A DNA stretch of 53,195 nucleotides, from the IMG/VR virus record IMGVR_UViG_3300020200_000042, positions 1 to 53,195 of that record. One strand, written 5' to 3'. Position 1 is the first letter of the stretch; every line of letters starts with the position of its first letter. The notes under the pieces are model-generated. The model was given only the letters and a program-made list of their open reading frames with translations. It was not told where the DNA came from and searched no databases. This document shows, piece by piece, positions 10,001 to 15,912 of the stretch. This stretch comes from a virus. Position numbers and translations under genes: made by a program.

Positions 10001-13000
10001 GATTTTCGTACGCAGAAAACGACGGCGGAAAAACTGTTCCGTACGCCAAAAGAATGCTCGGGTTGGGTTCGCCGAACGCGAGAGAATTTTACCTACGCGT
10101 CGGCAAAGACGGAAAACTTTACAAGTGGAATCATCCGAACAATCTCGAAAACGACATAGGATCCTGGGCGGATTCCGCGGTCGGGGAGGAATTCATTCCG
10201 TCGAGAGACGACGTCAGGGCGATTGCTTACGACTCGACCGGCGTTACGAGATCCCTCGTTGGCGACGGAGATTCCGGGGCGATGAGTCTTCCCGGAGAGG
10301 GAACCGAGTACCGAGAGGACGACAACGAAGTCGTCATAATTTCTGACGGTATTTCGGAAGCATCCATCGGCGGGGCGGCGTATTTGGCCATCGGTCAGAA
10401 TAAACCCCTGTCTTTTGCGTACTACAAGAAGGGATCGGGATGGGAAAAAAGATCGGTCGTTCCGAGGGATCTGGTCAGAGGGGTGTACAAAGCCGTGAAA
10501 CGCGACGACGGATCAACCGTCTTCGTTTTCCATAAAGCCGACGCCCCGAAAGGATATTTGTTCCTTAGGGCTTTCGATCCGAATAGGAACGAGGCGAGAG
10601 AATTCAGGCTGGACAGAATCGGCGGAATCGGCAACCTGACGTCTCAACCCAAATCCACGAACGCCGCGCCGTCCGGAACTCCGCAGGGCAATACCCCGAC
10701 GGGTTCGACGCCGCCGAAACAAGTTTTCCCGAAACAAATTTTCACTCGTGCCGGCAAAGTCGGACAAGCGACCGTGTGGGTTGATCAACATCCGGCCAGA
10801 CCGAGCGCCAGACAATCCGCGTACGAAAAGACGATCGTGGTCGCCGATGCCCCGGTGGCCGGCTATCTCGACGAAGCCTTGAAAGAAATCGGGGAAGGGA
10901 GTTTCTTGGAGGGTTATCAGGGCGACGCTTCGGTGGTGCTTTCGGTCCTGATGGACGCGCTCGGCGACGAAAAACATCCGTTGCACGACAGAGCCAACAA
11001 ATACATGCTCGCCATGGAATCGAAAAAATTAGGCAAACTCCTCGGTAGGACGGCATACAGAAAATCCGGCCTGCAAGGTCCTCCGCTCAGAAGAAGGGCC
11101 AAACCGTGGGGTGGCGACCGGGGAAATACCAAGTTGGCGGATTTCGAGTCGTGGACCGATCCGCAGCAGATGTACGACTGGGCGCGAACCGGGGACTATG
11201 TCCTTTTCGACGTGGAAACGACCGGATCCCCGGGACTCGATGCATCCGCCGCCGAGATAGCGAGAAAAACCCCGCAGGGAAGGGTCGTTCAAATTGCCAT
11301 GACCCCCGTAAAGAACGGAGTCCCGGGACAAACGAAAATTTGGTGGGTCAAACCATTGGACGACGACGGCAACGCAGTGGAGATGAGCGACTGGACGAAG
11401 GAAAACGTGCCCGGTCCCGACGGTGCAAGAACGCTAACCGACCAGTTGGCGATGAACGATCCGAGATTCGTGGATCCCGCGGTCGCGTGGAGGGAGGTGT
11501 CCGATTGGCTCAAATCGGAATTCGGGGATTCTCCGATTCTGGTCGGATACAATTCGGCCAACTTCGACATGCCGATCGCCGAAAGAATGATCGACGACCG
11601 AGATCTCAAAATTGGTTGGTTCGACGTCATGGTCCTCGCGGATCAGGTTCTGTACGCGGAAAGCCAGGCCTTCGACGACCTTAGCAAGATTTCCGTAGAT
11701 AGAAGGAAATCCGGTCGGGTCGTACCCGGTTTCGCGGCGGGAACCGTGATTAGCATGGCCGGGTTTTCTAAGCGTCATAAAGCGAACCGAGGTTCCAGAC
11801 TGATATTCGGACCCGCCAACTTTCATCCGGTACTCGACGGCAGCGGGAAGCCCACGTTCAAGCCGGACGGCAAACCGAAGATGCAACCTAAGTTCAGGAT
11901 AAACCTCGAGAGTCTCAAAGAGTGGGCCGGGGTGAAAACACGAAGAGCCGCCCACGCCGCCGACGTCGACAACGACGTCACGCACAGGGTGATGCTAGCC
12001 CTGACCGAACATCAAACGAAACGCGGCAGGGCTCTTCACATGTTCGACAAAGACTTGCGAAATCAATTGGAAAGATACCTACGGGAAGAGTACGAATTCA
12101 GGGCGAGTACGCACGAAGCGAGGAAAAACCAGGGTTCTTTCTTCGGATTCAATTCGCCCAGAGCCGATAGCGGCGGCGCGAGACCGAATGAACCGGCCGA
12201 CGTCGGGGACGCTACGACCGGTTACGCCGAATCGTACGGAAATGTCGTCGGCTCTCGGGAGACCGGGAGAAGAGTTGTGGGTAGACCGTCCGTAAGGGTA
12301 ATCGGCGATTATCCGGGATTGCCGTTTTACGTCGTCTCCTCGAACGGGGAGGAAACAATCTTGATAGGACCGGAATTCTGGACGGACGGAATAGACCCGG
12401 ACACGAGAGAACCGTTACTGCTTAGAAACCAGAAAGCTCTGATCCCGATGATCGGACAAGCCAGAAAATCCGGACGCGGTATTCAATTCGTCTACGGGAG
12501 GCGCGACGACGGATCACCGGTCAACTACGAAATATTCGCCCTCGAACTGGTGCCCGACGACGGCATGACGATGGAGGAGGCGAGAATAGCAACCGAACGA
12601 GATCGAAGAATCAGATTTAGTCTTGCCGGAACCCTAAGAAACGGAATGTCGTTTGAATTTTCTTTCAAGGACATAGGCAATCCCGACGCTCCACCGCCCA
12701 GAGCGAGCGAATACGTTCCAATGACGGGCGAGGAAGTTTCGGGAGTCACGGACGCGATTCTCATGACTCCGGCCCAATACTCCGATCAGTTGATGAGAAA
12801 ACGCGTCATTGCGTTGCGTAATAGTCGTAGCGGGGGCTCCGGGTCGTCGACGTCGGGGACCGATTCCGGCGCGATGTCCGGTTTGACGAATCGCTACGGC
12901 GGTTCGGGGGGATTGGAAGCGTGGATACCCGACGAGAAATATAAGTCCTTCTCCTCCATGGACGAATCTCAGCTAAGAGCGATAGTCGAACGAACCAGGA

Positions 13001-15261
13001 GATCCGTGAACGATTTGATTCTCGCCGACAAGCTGAGAGGAGTCGCCGTCAACGAGGCGCTCGACAGGCTGAGAAACGCCGAGGCGGTTTTGGCACTTTC
13101 GCGCGGTCCGGTGATCGACGACGCCGGTTTCTCCGTTTCGAGAGGACCCGACGGAACCGTTTCCGTTTCCGGATTCACGAATTTCTCTCCGTTCAAAGCG
13201 AGATCGTCCTACGCGTTGCCGACCGGAAGGAGTCGGCGAAAGGAGATGAACAAAAACGCGCAAATATCCCTGAAATTCGACAGGGAGATCGAGAACTCCC
13301 CCAAGGGAATGGCTCTCAGGACTTTGGCGAGAAATTTGCGAATGGATCTTGACGAACTTGGATCTCGCCTCGAGTCCCACGATTTCGGCACGTATTCGGA
13401 CGCCATCTATTCGTCAGAAATGAGAAGGAACAAAAAGCTGTTCGATAACGGTTCTCTGACGCCGGAAAACTCTGGATTGTTCCTGCCGAGAGGTGCGAGT
13501 CGAATCGAAATGACCGCGAGAATGTCGAGCGCCGCTTCCTCCATCGGGTTGGGTTTCGGCGATTCCGGAGCGATGGCCATAGAAGGACCGTACACGAAAG
13601 ACACCTCGAAATACGCGGGAATGACCGACGACGAGCTGATCGACTCGTGGAACAAAACGCTTGCCGACCTGTTCGGCGTGACGGTGGAGGGAATTTCGCC
13701 GGAACGGATCGCAGAAACGAGCAGAGGTCGTTACGGCGACAGAAACTTCAACGCCAGGGCTCATTTGATCAAATCCCACCTGGAGGCGATAGCGAGCGAA
13801 ATACGAAGAAGATTCTTCGCCAGCGAGGAAGGGAAAGCCGCGATAGATCAAATCCTCGAGGAAGGAAACGACTCCGGCGCCATGTCGTTGGATCCAGACA
13901 ATAAACCGTTCTCGGGATCGTTGTGGCTGGATTCGAGACTACGGGAGATGTACGGAAGTCGCTGGCAAGAGATAGCCGCCGGGATAGGTAGACGATTTGC
14001 CAACTTCGGCGACAGGAATTGGAGCGACCCGACGGACGACGACGCGGTCGATCTTTATCACTACGCGGCCATGCTGCAACACGACGCTGTCGTGAGCGTG
14101 ATGAAATCGGTCTCTGGCGCGGAAGATCGCTCCGAACTTGCGCGGAGGCTTACGAACAGCGCGGTGGGCGTAGTTGCTTTTATCTCGTTGCAAATACCGC
14201 TGACGACGGAGCAGATAGAGGATCAGATACAAAGAGGACGAATGATATCCAACATGCGAGAGCTCGCGGCGCTTGATCCGTACTCCAGGGTGGAGGCGAT
14301 GATCGAAAAACGAAACGCGGAGATAGTGCAGAGAGTGATGGACGCAAAGAGGAGCACGCTGACCCCCGAGGAGTTTTCCGATTGGTACAAGGGAGTCATC
14401 GAAAGACTGGCCAGAAGCGAGACGACCTTGGCCGAATCTCCGGAGGGGTTATTCGGAGAGCCGGGGGATCAAGAAGCCCTGGATCAATTCATTGATTTCT
14501 ACGAAAAAGACGCGGGAGTCTCCGGGAGGACTGGCGGAACCGACGACGGGGATTCCGGGAAAATGAGCAAGTCCTCGCGCCGTTCTTCGCCCAAAGCCGT
14601 TTACGATGCCAGGAGGATCTACGGAGAGACTCCCGAAGAGATAGCCAAGCGACTCGGAATTGGAAAGGAAAAAGTACTGGAGCTGGAACAGCGATACGTC
14701 GACCAGGTCAACGCCAGAATATCCGCCGCGATTGATATCAAGAAAATGAAACTGAACCGCGAGAACTATTGGCCGGTGGAAGGAGTTCAAGAAGGCGCCA
14801 TAAATCGAGTATACGATGACGACACCTCCGTAGCTTTTTACACAATGTTTGACACGCTTCTGGGGCGAAGGAGCCGTGGCGGTCACTGGTGGTCTCCGCT
14901 CAACAAAGAAGGCGTGGCAATTACCGAAAGAGAACTCAAGGGGTACCTCGCTTATCTTTCCCGGGTCGTCGACGTTTTGGATGATGAATACAAGGATCAG
15001 GAAGCCGCGAATTTGTTCAGGAGGAGCATAAAGATTCTTTCGGAAACTCTCAAAGACGGTTCGTACGGCGACGTCACTGGTGACTCCGGGGCTATGCGCA
15101 GGAACTTCGTAGAGCCCAGATACGACATAAAACCACATCAGGGGGGGTGGGTCATCATAGACACGAAGAACAGAAACGCCATATCCAGCAGGGTTTTTAG
15201 CGACAGGCTCGAAGCGCTCAGGGGCGCGAAGCGAATGGACAGGGGGGAATCCGTCAATTAG
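4024..15261 (+). CDS. Giant polyprotein A: prohead protease followed by about 13 predicted cargo segments
   Basis: The 3745-aa frame starts at ATG 4024, with GAAGG at 4014-4018; a TTG at 4009 is the alternative. Order: HK97-type prohead protease, DUF6321-like module, the shared 35-residue element (5749-5853), then segments bounded by Asp-Ser-Gly-x-Met-type motifs at 6352, 6697, 7174, 7573 (DSGEM), 8038 (NSGAM), 8479, 9382 (ASGAM), 10270, 12862, 13561, 13870, 14551 (DSGKM) and 15082. A partial DSGGA lies at 12166. Segment sizes if cut after Met are about 781, 115, 159, 133, 155, 147, 301, 296, 864, 233, 103, 227, 177 and 54 aa. Recognisable content: Val-Pro-Glu-Lys repeats, DUF4314-like, sigma-4-like helices, WYL-like and DnaQ-like domains, HTH and a DUF2188-like tail. 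Segments starting at 7189, 7588, 9397, 12877, 13576 and 13885 are unrecognised. Cleavage is inferred. Confidence 0.9.
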   Translation: MKNTQITEDSSYLYKSLNGQINIDEAKGVVEAFVAGIGNKDSVNDICLPGCFTNSLARRKPRVVWGHDWNSPIGKVLEIYEVGPNDPRLPARMRKAGVGGLYVKVQFNLKAEKGREAFANVSFFDMEQEWSIGYKTLDAVFDPVQNANLLKEVELYEVSPVLHGANQLTGTISIKADGTETQIKDGQGPCWPGYKQVGTKKGKGGKMVPNCVPVDGKSLEDECCPDEKAADKPVLRDPKGGLTAAGRAHFKRTEGANLKPGVKGAADTPEKMRRKGSFLTRFFTNPSGPMKKPNGKPTRLALSAAAWGEPVPQDASDAAKLAAKGRRLLERYEKTKKKKKDDSDSTQNKNHVEAIYSAYNSQSNESFGRASMLTRSLAKHFGGAVRLVKADNDIAIFEMGAGTGTEMLRVAYHYDGDEFMFGTAQKVKPETVFIPIGSEGAPTGGIVTSPSATTPQTPMLAAGVPSASCCDSCAAGKNVCASPKSLATWEEFTEKNDGNHSLFVLERGDDPTEIFDALSAVGEYHGFSVKTLNDGFLIEDYDSLSDEAVEAVGTLGRAMEQKALRRLRGRGSRGNMDPRTAIDADLDRLVLEGIPMINLGRGVPDPTPFGNVPDVGGGRAERLARTLSPRVRRNQQRTMGQLEGAIEPSLMDRATERVARGMDAAETRISDQMGRFVGDLREERDARKARRFEKAKKRAQKRGWLPTEEQLARKRSAEEALFDLDDQEDMLLAMEQTRRSRMGLPAMSREESARMLDRNIPDRHEKRKKLYDELYGDSGAMRSEMPAVPYPQRQPEKVPERVPEKVPEKVPEKVPEKVPEKVPEKVPEKVPEKVPVKPTRVPEKVPTKPQRVPEKVPTKPQRVPAKPQRVPEKVPVKPARVPRKVPARTSADSGAMSKEPEKGDQIRFYGSSDPYTKLQPGTMGRVTRVAPDGTISVEWEDGSSLKMIPGEDVFQIMPPAKTYADLNQLIESPWRFDENISLHLDPKTGVIYEADAYGQLVERLGDGAKLTQLNEFNIDDTDSVGYDDAGNLVNRGPDGDEIIFTAEQLGDSGAMTRPLPGMSEEEYEAWLAEHRAKSKWKGRRGTGIFVDPDTGKPASPKDKEVLDKVMEQMLAAIESDDPDSIHSMEDLTNATRNPDGSWSFDSPEAVIEIIEGEAAGDTPEEILDRIRRANGEVDDEAEGDSGEMTVNRGVPDDVRRVVQGTDRSNLVGGRAEPMRRANEALVSAANRTIRPESSGDTTDPASRAASDIIKTFDQFKLSQAEVDDHIERIKASMGRMVGEVGNSESREKIIDTFNRVLGKLTPEQIAFERSRIRERIKNAGFDEMRRMFGLDDESNSGAMAKRAAKTPEKLERFEREDLGRRIWLERTYDGKTLDDVARKHRMSREAARQLEIMHARKLNGMDPSSDNRVGRSTIERVVSRSAIGLSDQEADLLRRRFDGELLEESARRMRMDKNAVRRMEQLALRKMRDFIVAAEKFENEADSGAMRRGSGGTAADADRPKGRRFPGRRARKTPGFTIPEMVESLSDSYGSDMSRSDIIAAAVLMRIRRSMTDKIDYLLAKGARSRRFSALADEITKADAVYKDGSTTGSAFVKTVFGSSAELKKLIQRRANRIDEVKDVDGIVNARTAVTLEEVGGDVREAAQKLGIDPKVVERRAIAHSIIAQAIATPETLKIASQIDSQFAYGILSPKQKTLIKLWLAGFSPEEIAETLNMTRADAWRDLGRAVRRMSMGNPEWVSEKNRRTIASVDLASDEAGVFSELTLSDGSKHRNYLSKSPIGSGASGAMARAEVVSVATDAGEESYVMVPARGDRNPSSFSLFPLRTRNEDLIYEAVAAEASGMLNSGLFARIVTDESGDQKLFAGSLGKNSIKTLSEIGTVNERTPFVTSLASDERYGKALLAKYDDLRNVLSDTPFSENLGVDDRRLSRLSEISEKIRNSAAVTPEEIVVMDSILSEIDDSRRSAIRRLPHDFDEETTDSFVNAADDRRFSYAENDGGKTVPYAKRMLGLGSPNAREFYLRVGKDGKLYKWNHPNNLENDIGSWADSAVGEEFIPSRDDVRAIAYDSTGVTRSLVGDGDSGAMSLPGEGTEYREDDNEVVIISDGISEASIGGAAYLAIGQNKPLSFAYYKKGSGWEKRSVVPRDLVRGVYKAVKRDDGSTVFVFHKADAPKGYLFLRAFDPNRNEAREFRLDRIGGIGNLTSQPKSTNAAPSGTPQGNTPTGSTPPKQVFPKQIFTRAGKVGQATVWVDQHPARPSARQSAYEKTIVVADAPVAGYLDEALKEIGEGSFLEGYQGDASVVLSVLMDALGDEKHPLHDRANKYMLAMESKKLGKLLGRTAYRKSGLQGPPLRRRAKPWGGDRGNTKLADFESWTDPQQMYDWARTGDYVLFDVETTGSPGLDASAAEIARKTPQGRVVQIAMTPVKNGVPGQTKIWWVKPLDDDGNAVEMSDWTKENVPGPDGARTLTDQLAMNDPRFVDPAVAWREVSDWLKSEFGDSPILVGYNSANFDMPIAERMIDDRDLKIGWFDVMVLADQVLYAESQAFDDLSKISVDRRKSGRVVPGFAAGTVISMAGFSKRHKANRGSRLIFGPANFHPVLDGSGKPTFKPDGKPKMQPKFRINLESLKEWAGVKTRRAAHAADVDNDVTHRVMLALTEHQTKRGRALHMFDKDLRNQLERYLREEYEFRASTHEARKNQGSFFGFNSPRADSGGARPNEPADVGDATTGYAESYGNVVGSRETGRRVVGRPSVRVIGDYPGLPFYVVSSNGEETILIGPEFWTDGIDPDTREPLLLRNQKALIPMIGQARKSGRGIQFVYGRRDDGSPVNYEIFALELVPDDGMTMEEARIATERDRRIRFSLAGTLRNGMSFEFSFKDIGNPDAPPPRASEYVPMTGEEVSGVTDAILMTPAQYSDQLMRKRVIALRNSRSGGSGSSTSGTDSGAMSGLTNRYGGSGGLEAWIPDEKYKSFSSMDESQLRAIVERTRRSVNDLILADKLRGVAVNEALDRLRNAEAVLALSRGPVIDDAGFSVSRGPDGTVSVSGFTNFSPFKARSSYALPTGRSRRKEMNKNAQISLKFDREIENSPKGMALRTLARNLRMDLDELGSRLESHDFGTYSDAIYSSEMRRNKKLFDNGSLTPENSGLFLPRGASRIEMTARMSSAASSIGLGFGDSGAMAIEGPYTKDTSKYAGMTDDELIDSWNKTLADLFGVTVEGISPERIAETSRGRYGDRNFNARAHLIKSHLEAIASEIRRRFFASEEGKAAIDQILEEGNDSGAMSLDPDNKPFSGSLWLDSRLREMYGSRWQEIAAGIGRRFANFGDRNWSDPTDDDAVDLYHYAAMLQHDAVVSVMKSVSGAEDRSELARRLTNSAVGVVAFISLQIPLTTEQIEDQIQRGRMISNMRELAALDPYSRVEAMIEKRNAEIVQRVMDAKRSTLTPEEFSDWYKGVIERLARSETTLAESPEGLFGEPGDQEALDQFIDFYEKDAGVSGRTGGTDDGDSGKMSKSSRRSSPKAVYDARRIYGETPEEIAKRLGIGKEKVLELEQRYVDQVNARISAAIDIKKMKLNRENYWPVEGVQEGAINRVYDDDTSVAFYTMFDTLLGRRSRGGHWWSPLNKEGVAITERELKGYLAYLSRVVDVLDDEYKDQEAANLFRRSIKILSETLKDGSYGDVTGDSGAMRRNFVEPRYDIKPHQGGWVIIDTKNRNAISSRVFSDRLEALRGAKRMDRGESVN
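4069..4551 (+). other. Prohead protease domain (HK97 / S78 family) at the N-terminus of polyprotein A
   Basis: Counting from ATG 4024, His67 lies in RVVWGHDWNSPIGK and Ser131 in EQEWSIGYKT, the two best conserved catalytic positions of HK97-type prohead proteases. The domain closes with ELYEVSPVLHGANQLTGT, another family hallmark. In characterised phages this enzyme is enclosed in the prohead, cuts scaffold and head proteins, and finally degrades itself. Here it has no stop codon after it and continues into more than 3200 further residues, so it would have to work in cis or in the assembled prohead to free itself. Confidence 0.93.
4564..5040 (+). other. DUF6321-like head-associated module in polyprotein A
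   Basis: This stretch begins with a Cys-containing GPCWPGYKQVGTKKG...VPNCVP unit and continues with GGLTAAGRAHFKR and a KMRRKGSFLTRFFTNPSGPM motif, ending in LALSAAAWGEPVP and a Lys-rich tail. I recognise this combination from phage head-gene proteins as a DUF6321-like module (assignment from memory). No biochemical function is known to me. Its position next to the protease suggests a role in the assembly core. Confidence 0.6.
5749..5853 (+). other. Shared 35-residue element, copy 1 (polyprotein A)
   Basis: Residues 576-610 of A read MDPRTAIDADLDRLVLEG then IPMINLGRGVPDPTPFG. It lies after the protease/DUF6321 part and before the first DSGAM site at 6352. The same element recurs in B, D, E and F with different synonymous codons, so the conservation is at protein level. 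Inferred role: targeting to the prohead core. Confidence 0.85.
6406..6681 (+). repeat. In-frame tandem Val-Pro-Glu-Lys repeats
   Basis: A 12-base unit (gagaaagttccc, residues EKVP) is repeated about nine times almost without change and then degenerates to VPTKPQR and VPVKPAR variants. The product is an extended Pro/Lys-rich rod of about 92 residues forming most of the predicted 115-aa segment between the DSGAM sites at 6352 and 6697. It could be a stiff spacer or a DNA-contacting basic peptide. It is coding and not a CRISPR-like array. Confidence 0.9.
6712..7188 (+). other. Predicted 159-aa segment with a DUF4314-like domain
   Basis: Bounded by DSGAM motifs at 6697 and 7174. The first 60 residues (GDQIRFYGSSDPYTKLQPG, then GRVTRVAPDGTISVEWEDGS) match the small beta-barrel pattern of DUF4314, often found in phage and mobile-element proteins, function unknown. 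A clear paralogue lies in polyprotein B at 20310-20831. Confidence 0.6.
8053..8493 (+). other. Predicted 147-aa segment with two sigma-region-4-like HTH units
   Basis: Bounded by NSGAM at 8038 and DSGAM at 8479. Two successive units have the pattern of sigma-70 region 4: ERTYDGKTLDDVARKHRMSR followed by EAARQLEIMHARKL, and LSDQEADLLRRRFDGELLEE followed by SARRMRMDKNAVRRMEQLA. Region 4 reads the -35 element and contacts the RNA polymerase beta flap. No region 2 is present, so this is not a complete sigma factor. A DNA-binding or polymerase-appropriating role is inferred. Confidence 0.6.
8494..9396 (+). other. Predicted 301-aa segment with sigma-4-like/HTH helices
   Basis: Bounded by DSGAM at 8479 and ASGAM at 9382. 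A basic Arg-rich start is followed by helical stretches, a GGDVREAAQKLGIDPKVVER helix-turn-helix-like unit, and near the end LSPKQKTLIKLWLAGFSPEE followed by IAETLNMTRADAWRDLGRAV, another sigma-region-4-like unit. Probably DNA-binding; exact role unknown. Confidence 0.5.
10285..12876 (+). other. Predicted 864-aa segment: WYL-like, DnaQ-like exonuclease, second WYL-like part
   Basis: Bounded by DSGAM at 10270 and 12862. Near the start (about 10366-10630) LSFAYYKKGSG, VVPRDLVRGVYKAV and a terminal FRLDRIGGI give the pattern of a WYL domain, a ligand- or nucleic-acid-sensing module. At about 11190-12060 a DEDDh exonuclease signature is visible: DVETTG (Asp at 11209, Glu at 11215), VGYNSANFDMPI, and HAADVDNDVTHR with the late His and Asp. 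A partial DSGGA at 12166 may divide the segment. Around 12448-12630 GRGIQFVYGRRDDG resembles a second WYL core. A DnaQ-like enzyme degrades DNA or RNA 3' to 5'. Confidence 0.65.
14566..15096 (+). other. Predicted 177-aa segment with an N-terminal helix-turn-helix
   Basis: Bounded by DSGKM at 14551 and DSGAM at 15082. The start, KAVYDARRIYGETPEEIAKR followed by LGIGKEKVLELEQRY, fits a short HTH of the kind repeated in polyprotein B. The rest is unrecognised and helical, with a WWSPLNKEGVAIT stretch. Probable DNA-binding protein. Confidence 0.45.
15097..15261 (+). other. C-terminal 54-aa DUF2188-like peptide of polyprotein A
   Basis: Follows the last DSGAM motif (15082). The sequence YDIKPHQGGWVIIDTKNRNA, then SSRVFSDRLEALRGAKRM, fits the small DUF2188-like fold (strand, Trp-containing turn, helix with ExAL..A). 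It would be released as an independent mini-protein. Function unknown. Confidence 0.45.
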
Positions 15262-15309
15262 GTCTTACCGAACGAACCGCTATTTTTTGATAAGTTTCCT
15301 ACAAATGAG

Positions 15310-15323
15310 CTAAGACGTCTTAG
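15310..15323. promoter_or_regulatory. Perfect 14-base palindrome before the gene at 15337
   Basis: ctaagacgtcttag is its own reverse complement and sits in the 75-base gap after polyprotein A, just upstream of the AGGAG ribosome site at 15327-15331. A short symmetrical site here could bind a dimeric regulator. The stem is too short and lacks a T-run for a good terminator. Function is inferred only from symmetry and position. Confidence 0.3.
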
Positions 15324-15336
15324 AATAGGAGTTGCG

Positions 15337-15708
15337 ATGAAGCAAATTTTCTCATACGAAACCAAGTCGGCCAGCGGGCGCCTCTTCCTCGATATGCAGG
15401 AAAGCGGGGAGCTTTTCGGGGAGGATCCAGAAGAGGAGGATTCCTACGAATACGACGAACCCGAGGACGAGGACGAGGATTACGCGTCGGGTATCACCTT
15501 GCCCGCCAAGGTGGAGGATATGTTTCGCGTAAAGTCGGCCATCGATCCGGTGTTGGAAAAGTACGGATTTGAGAGTTTCGCCGACGTCACCGGGATACAC
15601 ATTCCGAGAGCCAAAATGATGGGACCGATACTGGTTGGGGAAATCAACGCCGCCCTGGATCGGGTTTACGCAAACCAGCCCAAAACCCCGAACGACGATT
15701 CCGTCTAG
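15337..15708 (+). CDS. Small acidic protein of unknown function
   Basis: The 123-aa product starts at ATG 15337, with AGGAG at 15327-15331. Its N-terminal half is highly acidic (EEEDSYEYDEPEDEDEDY); the C-terminal half (about residues 50-115) looks like a compact helical domain around VLEKYGFESFADVTGI and ILVGEINAALDRVY. It lies between polyprotein A and the scaffold-like gene. An acidic tail plus a small domain is seen in scaffold or core components, but I do not recognise a family. Confidence 0.8.
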   Translation: MKQIFSYETKSASGRLFLDMQESGELFGEDPEEEDSYEYDEPEDEDEDYASGITLPAKVEDMFRVKSAIDPVLEKYGFESFADVTGIHIPRAKMMGPILVGEINAALDRVYANQPKTPNDDSV

Positions 15709-15725
15709 TCAAAGGTTGTAAGAAC

Positions 15726-15911
15726 GTGGCCCGCAACCAGAGGTATTCCCGTAAAAAGCCAGTTATGAGTTATCCTAATTCTGCACAACAAAACGGTTTG
15801 AGAACGAAATATCAATGCATGACGACTGGCGAAAAACGTCCGTCGCCGTGCGGCAGTTGCGTTAAACCAAAAAACTGTCTCTCGACCGCAATGCAATACA
15901 AGGAGCGTTAA
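15726..15911 (+). CDS. Small basic protein with two Cys pairs
   Basis: A GTG start at 15726 gives 61 aa; an ATG at 15765 is an alternative. The stop ends one base before the next ATG (15913), so the two genes are likely co-translated. The product is basic and has YQCMTTG and PCGSCVKPKNC, whose spaced cysteines could bind a metal. No family is recognised. The short gap to the neighbours and even codon use support it as real. Confidence 0.6.
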   Translation: MARNQRYSRKKPVMSYPNSAQQNGLRTKYQCMTTGEKRPSPCGSCVKPKNCLSTAMQYKER

Positions 15912-15912
15912 A

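Noticed and set aside
15262-15300. Terminator after polyprotein A (T-run at about 15282)
   Set aside because: The cttattttttg-like run is not preceded by a convincing hairpin.
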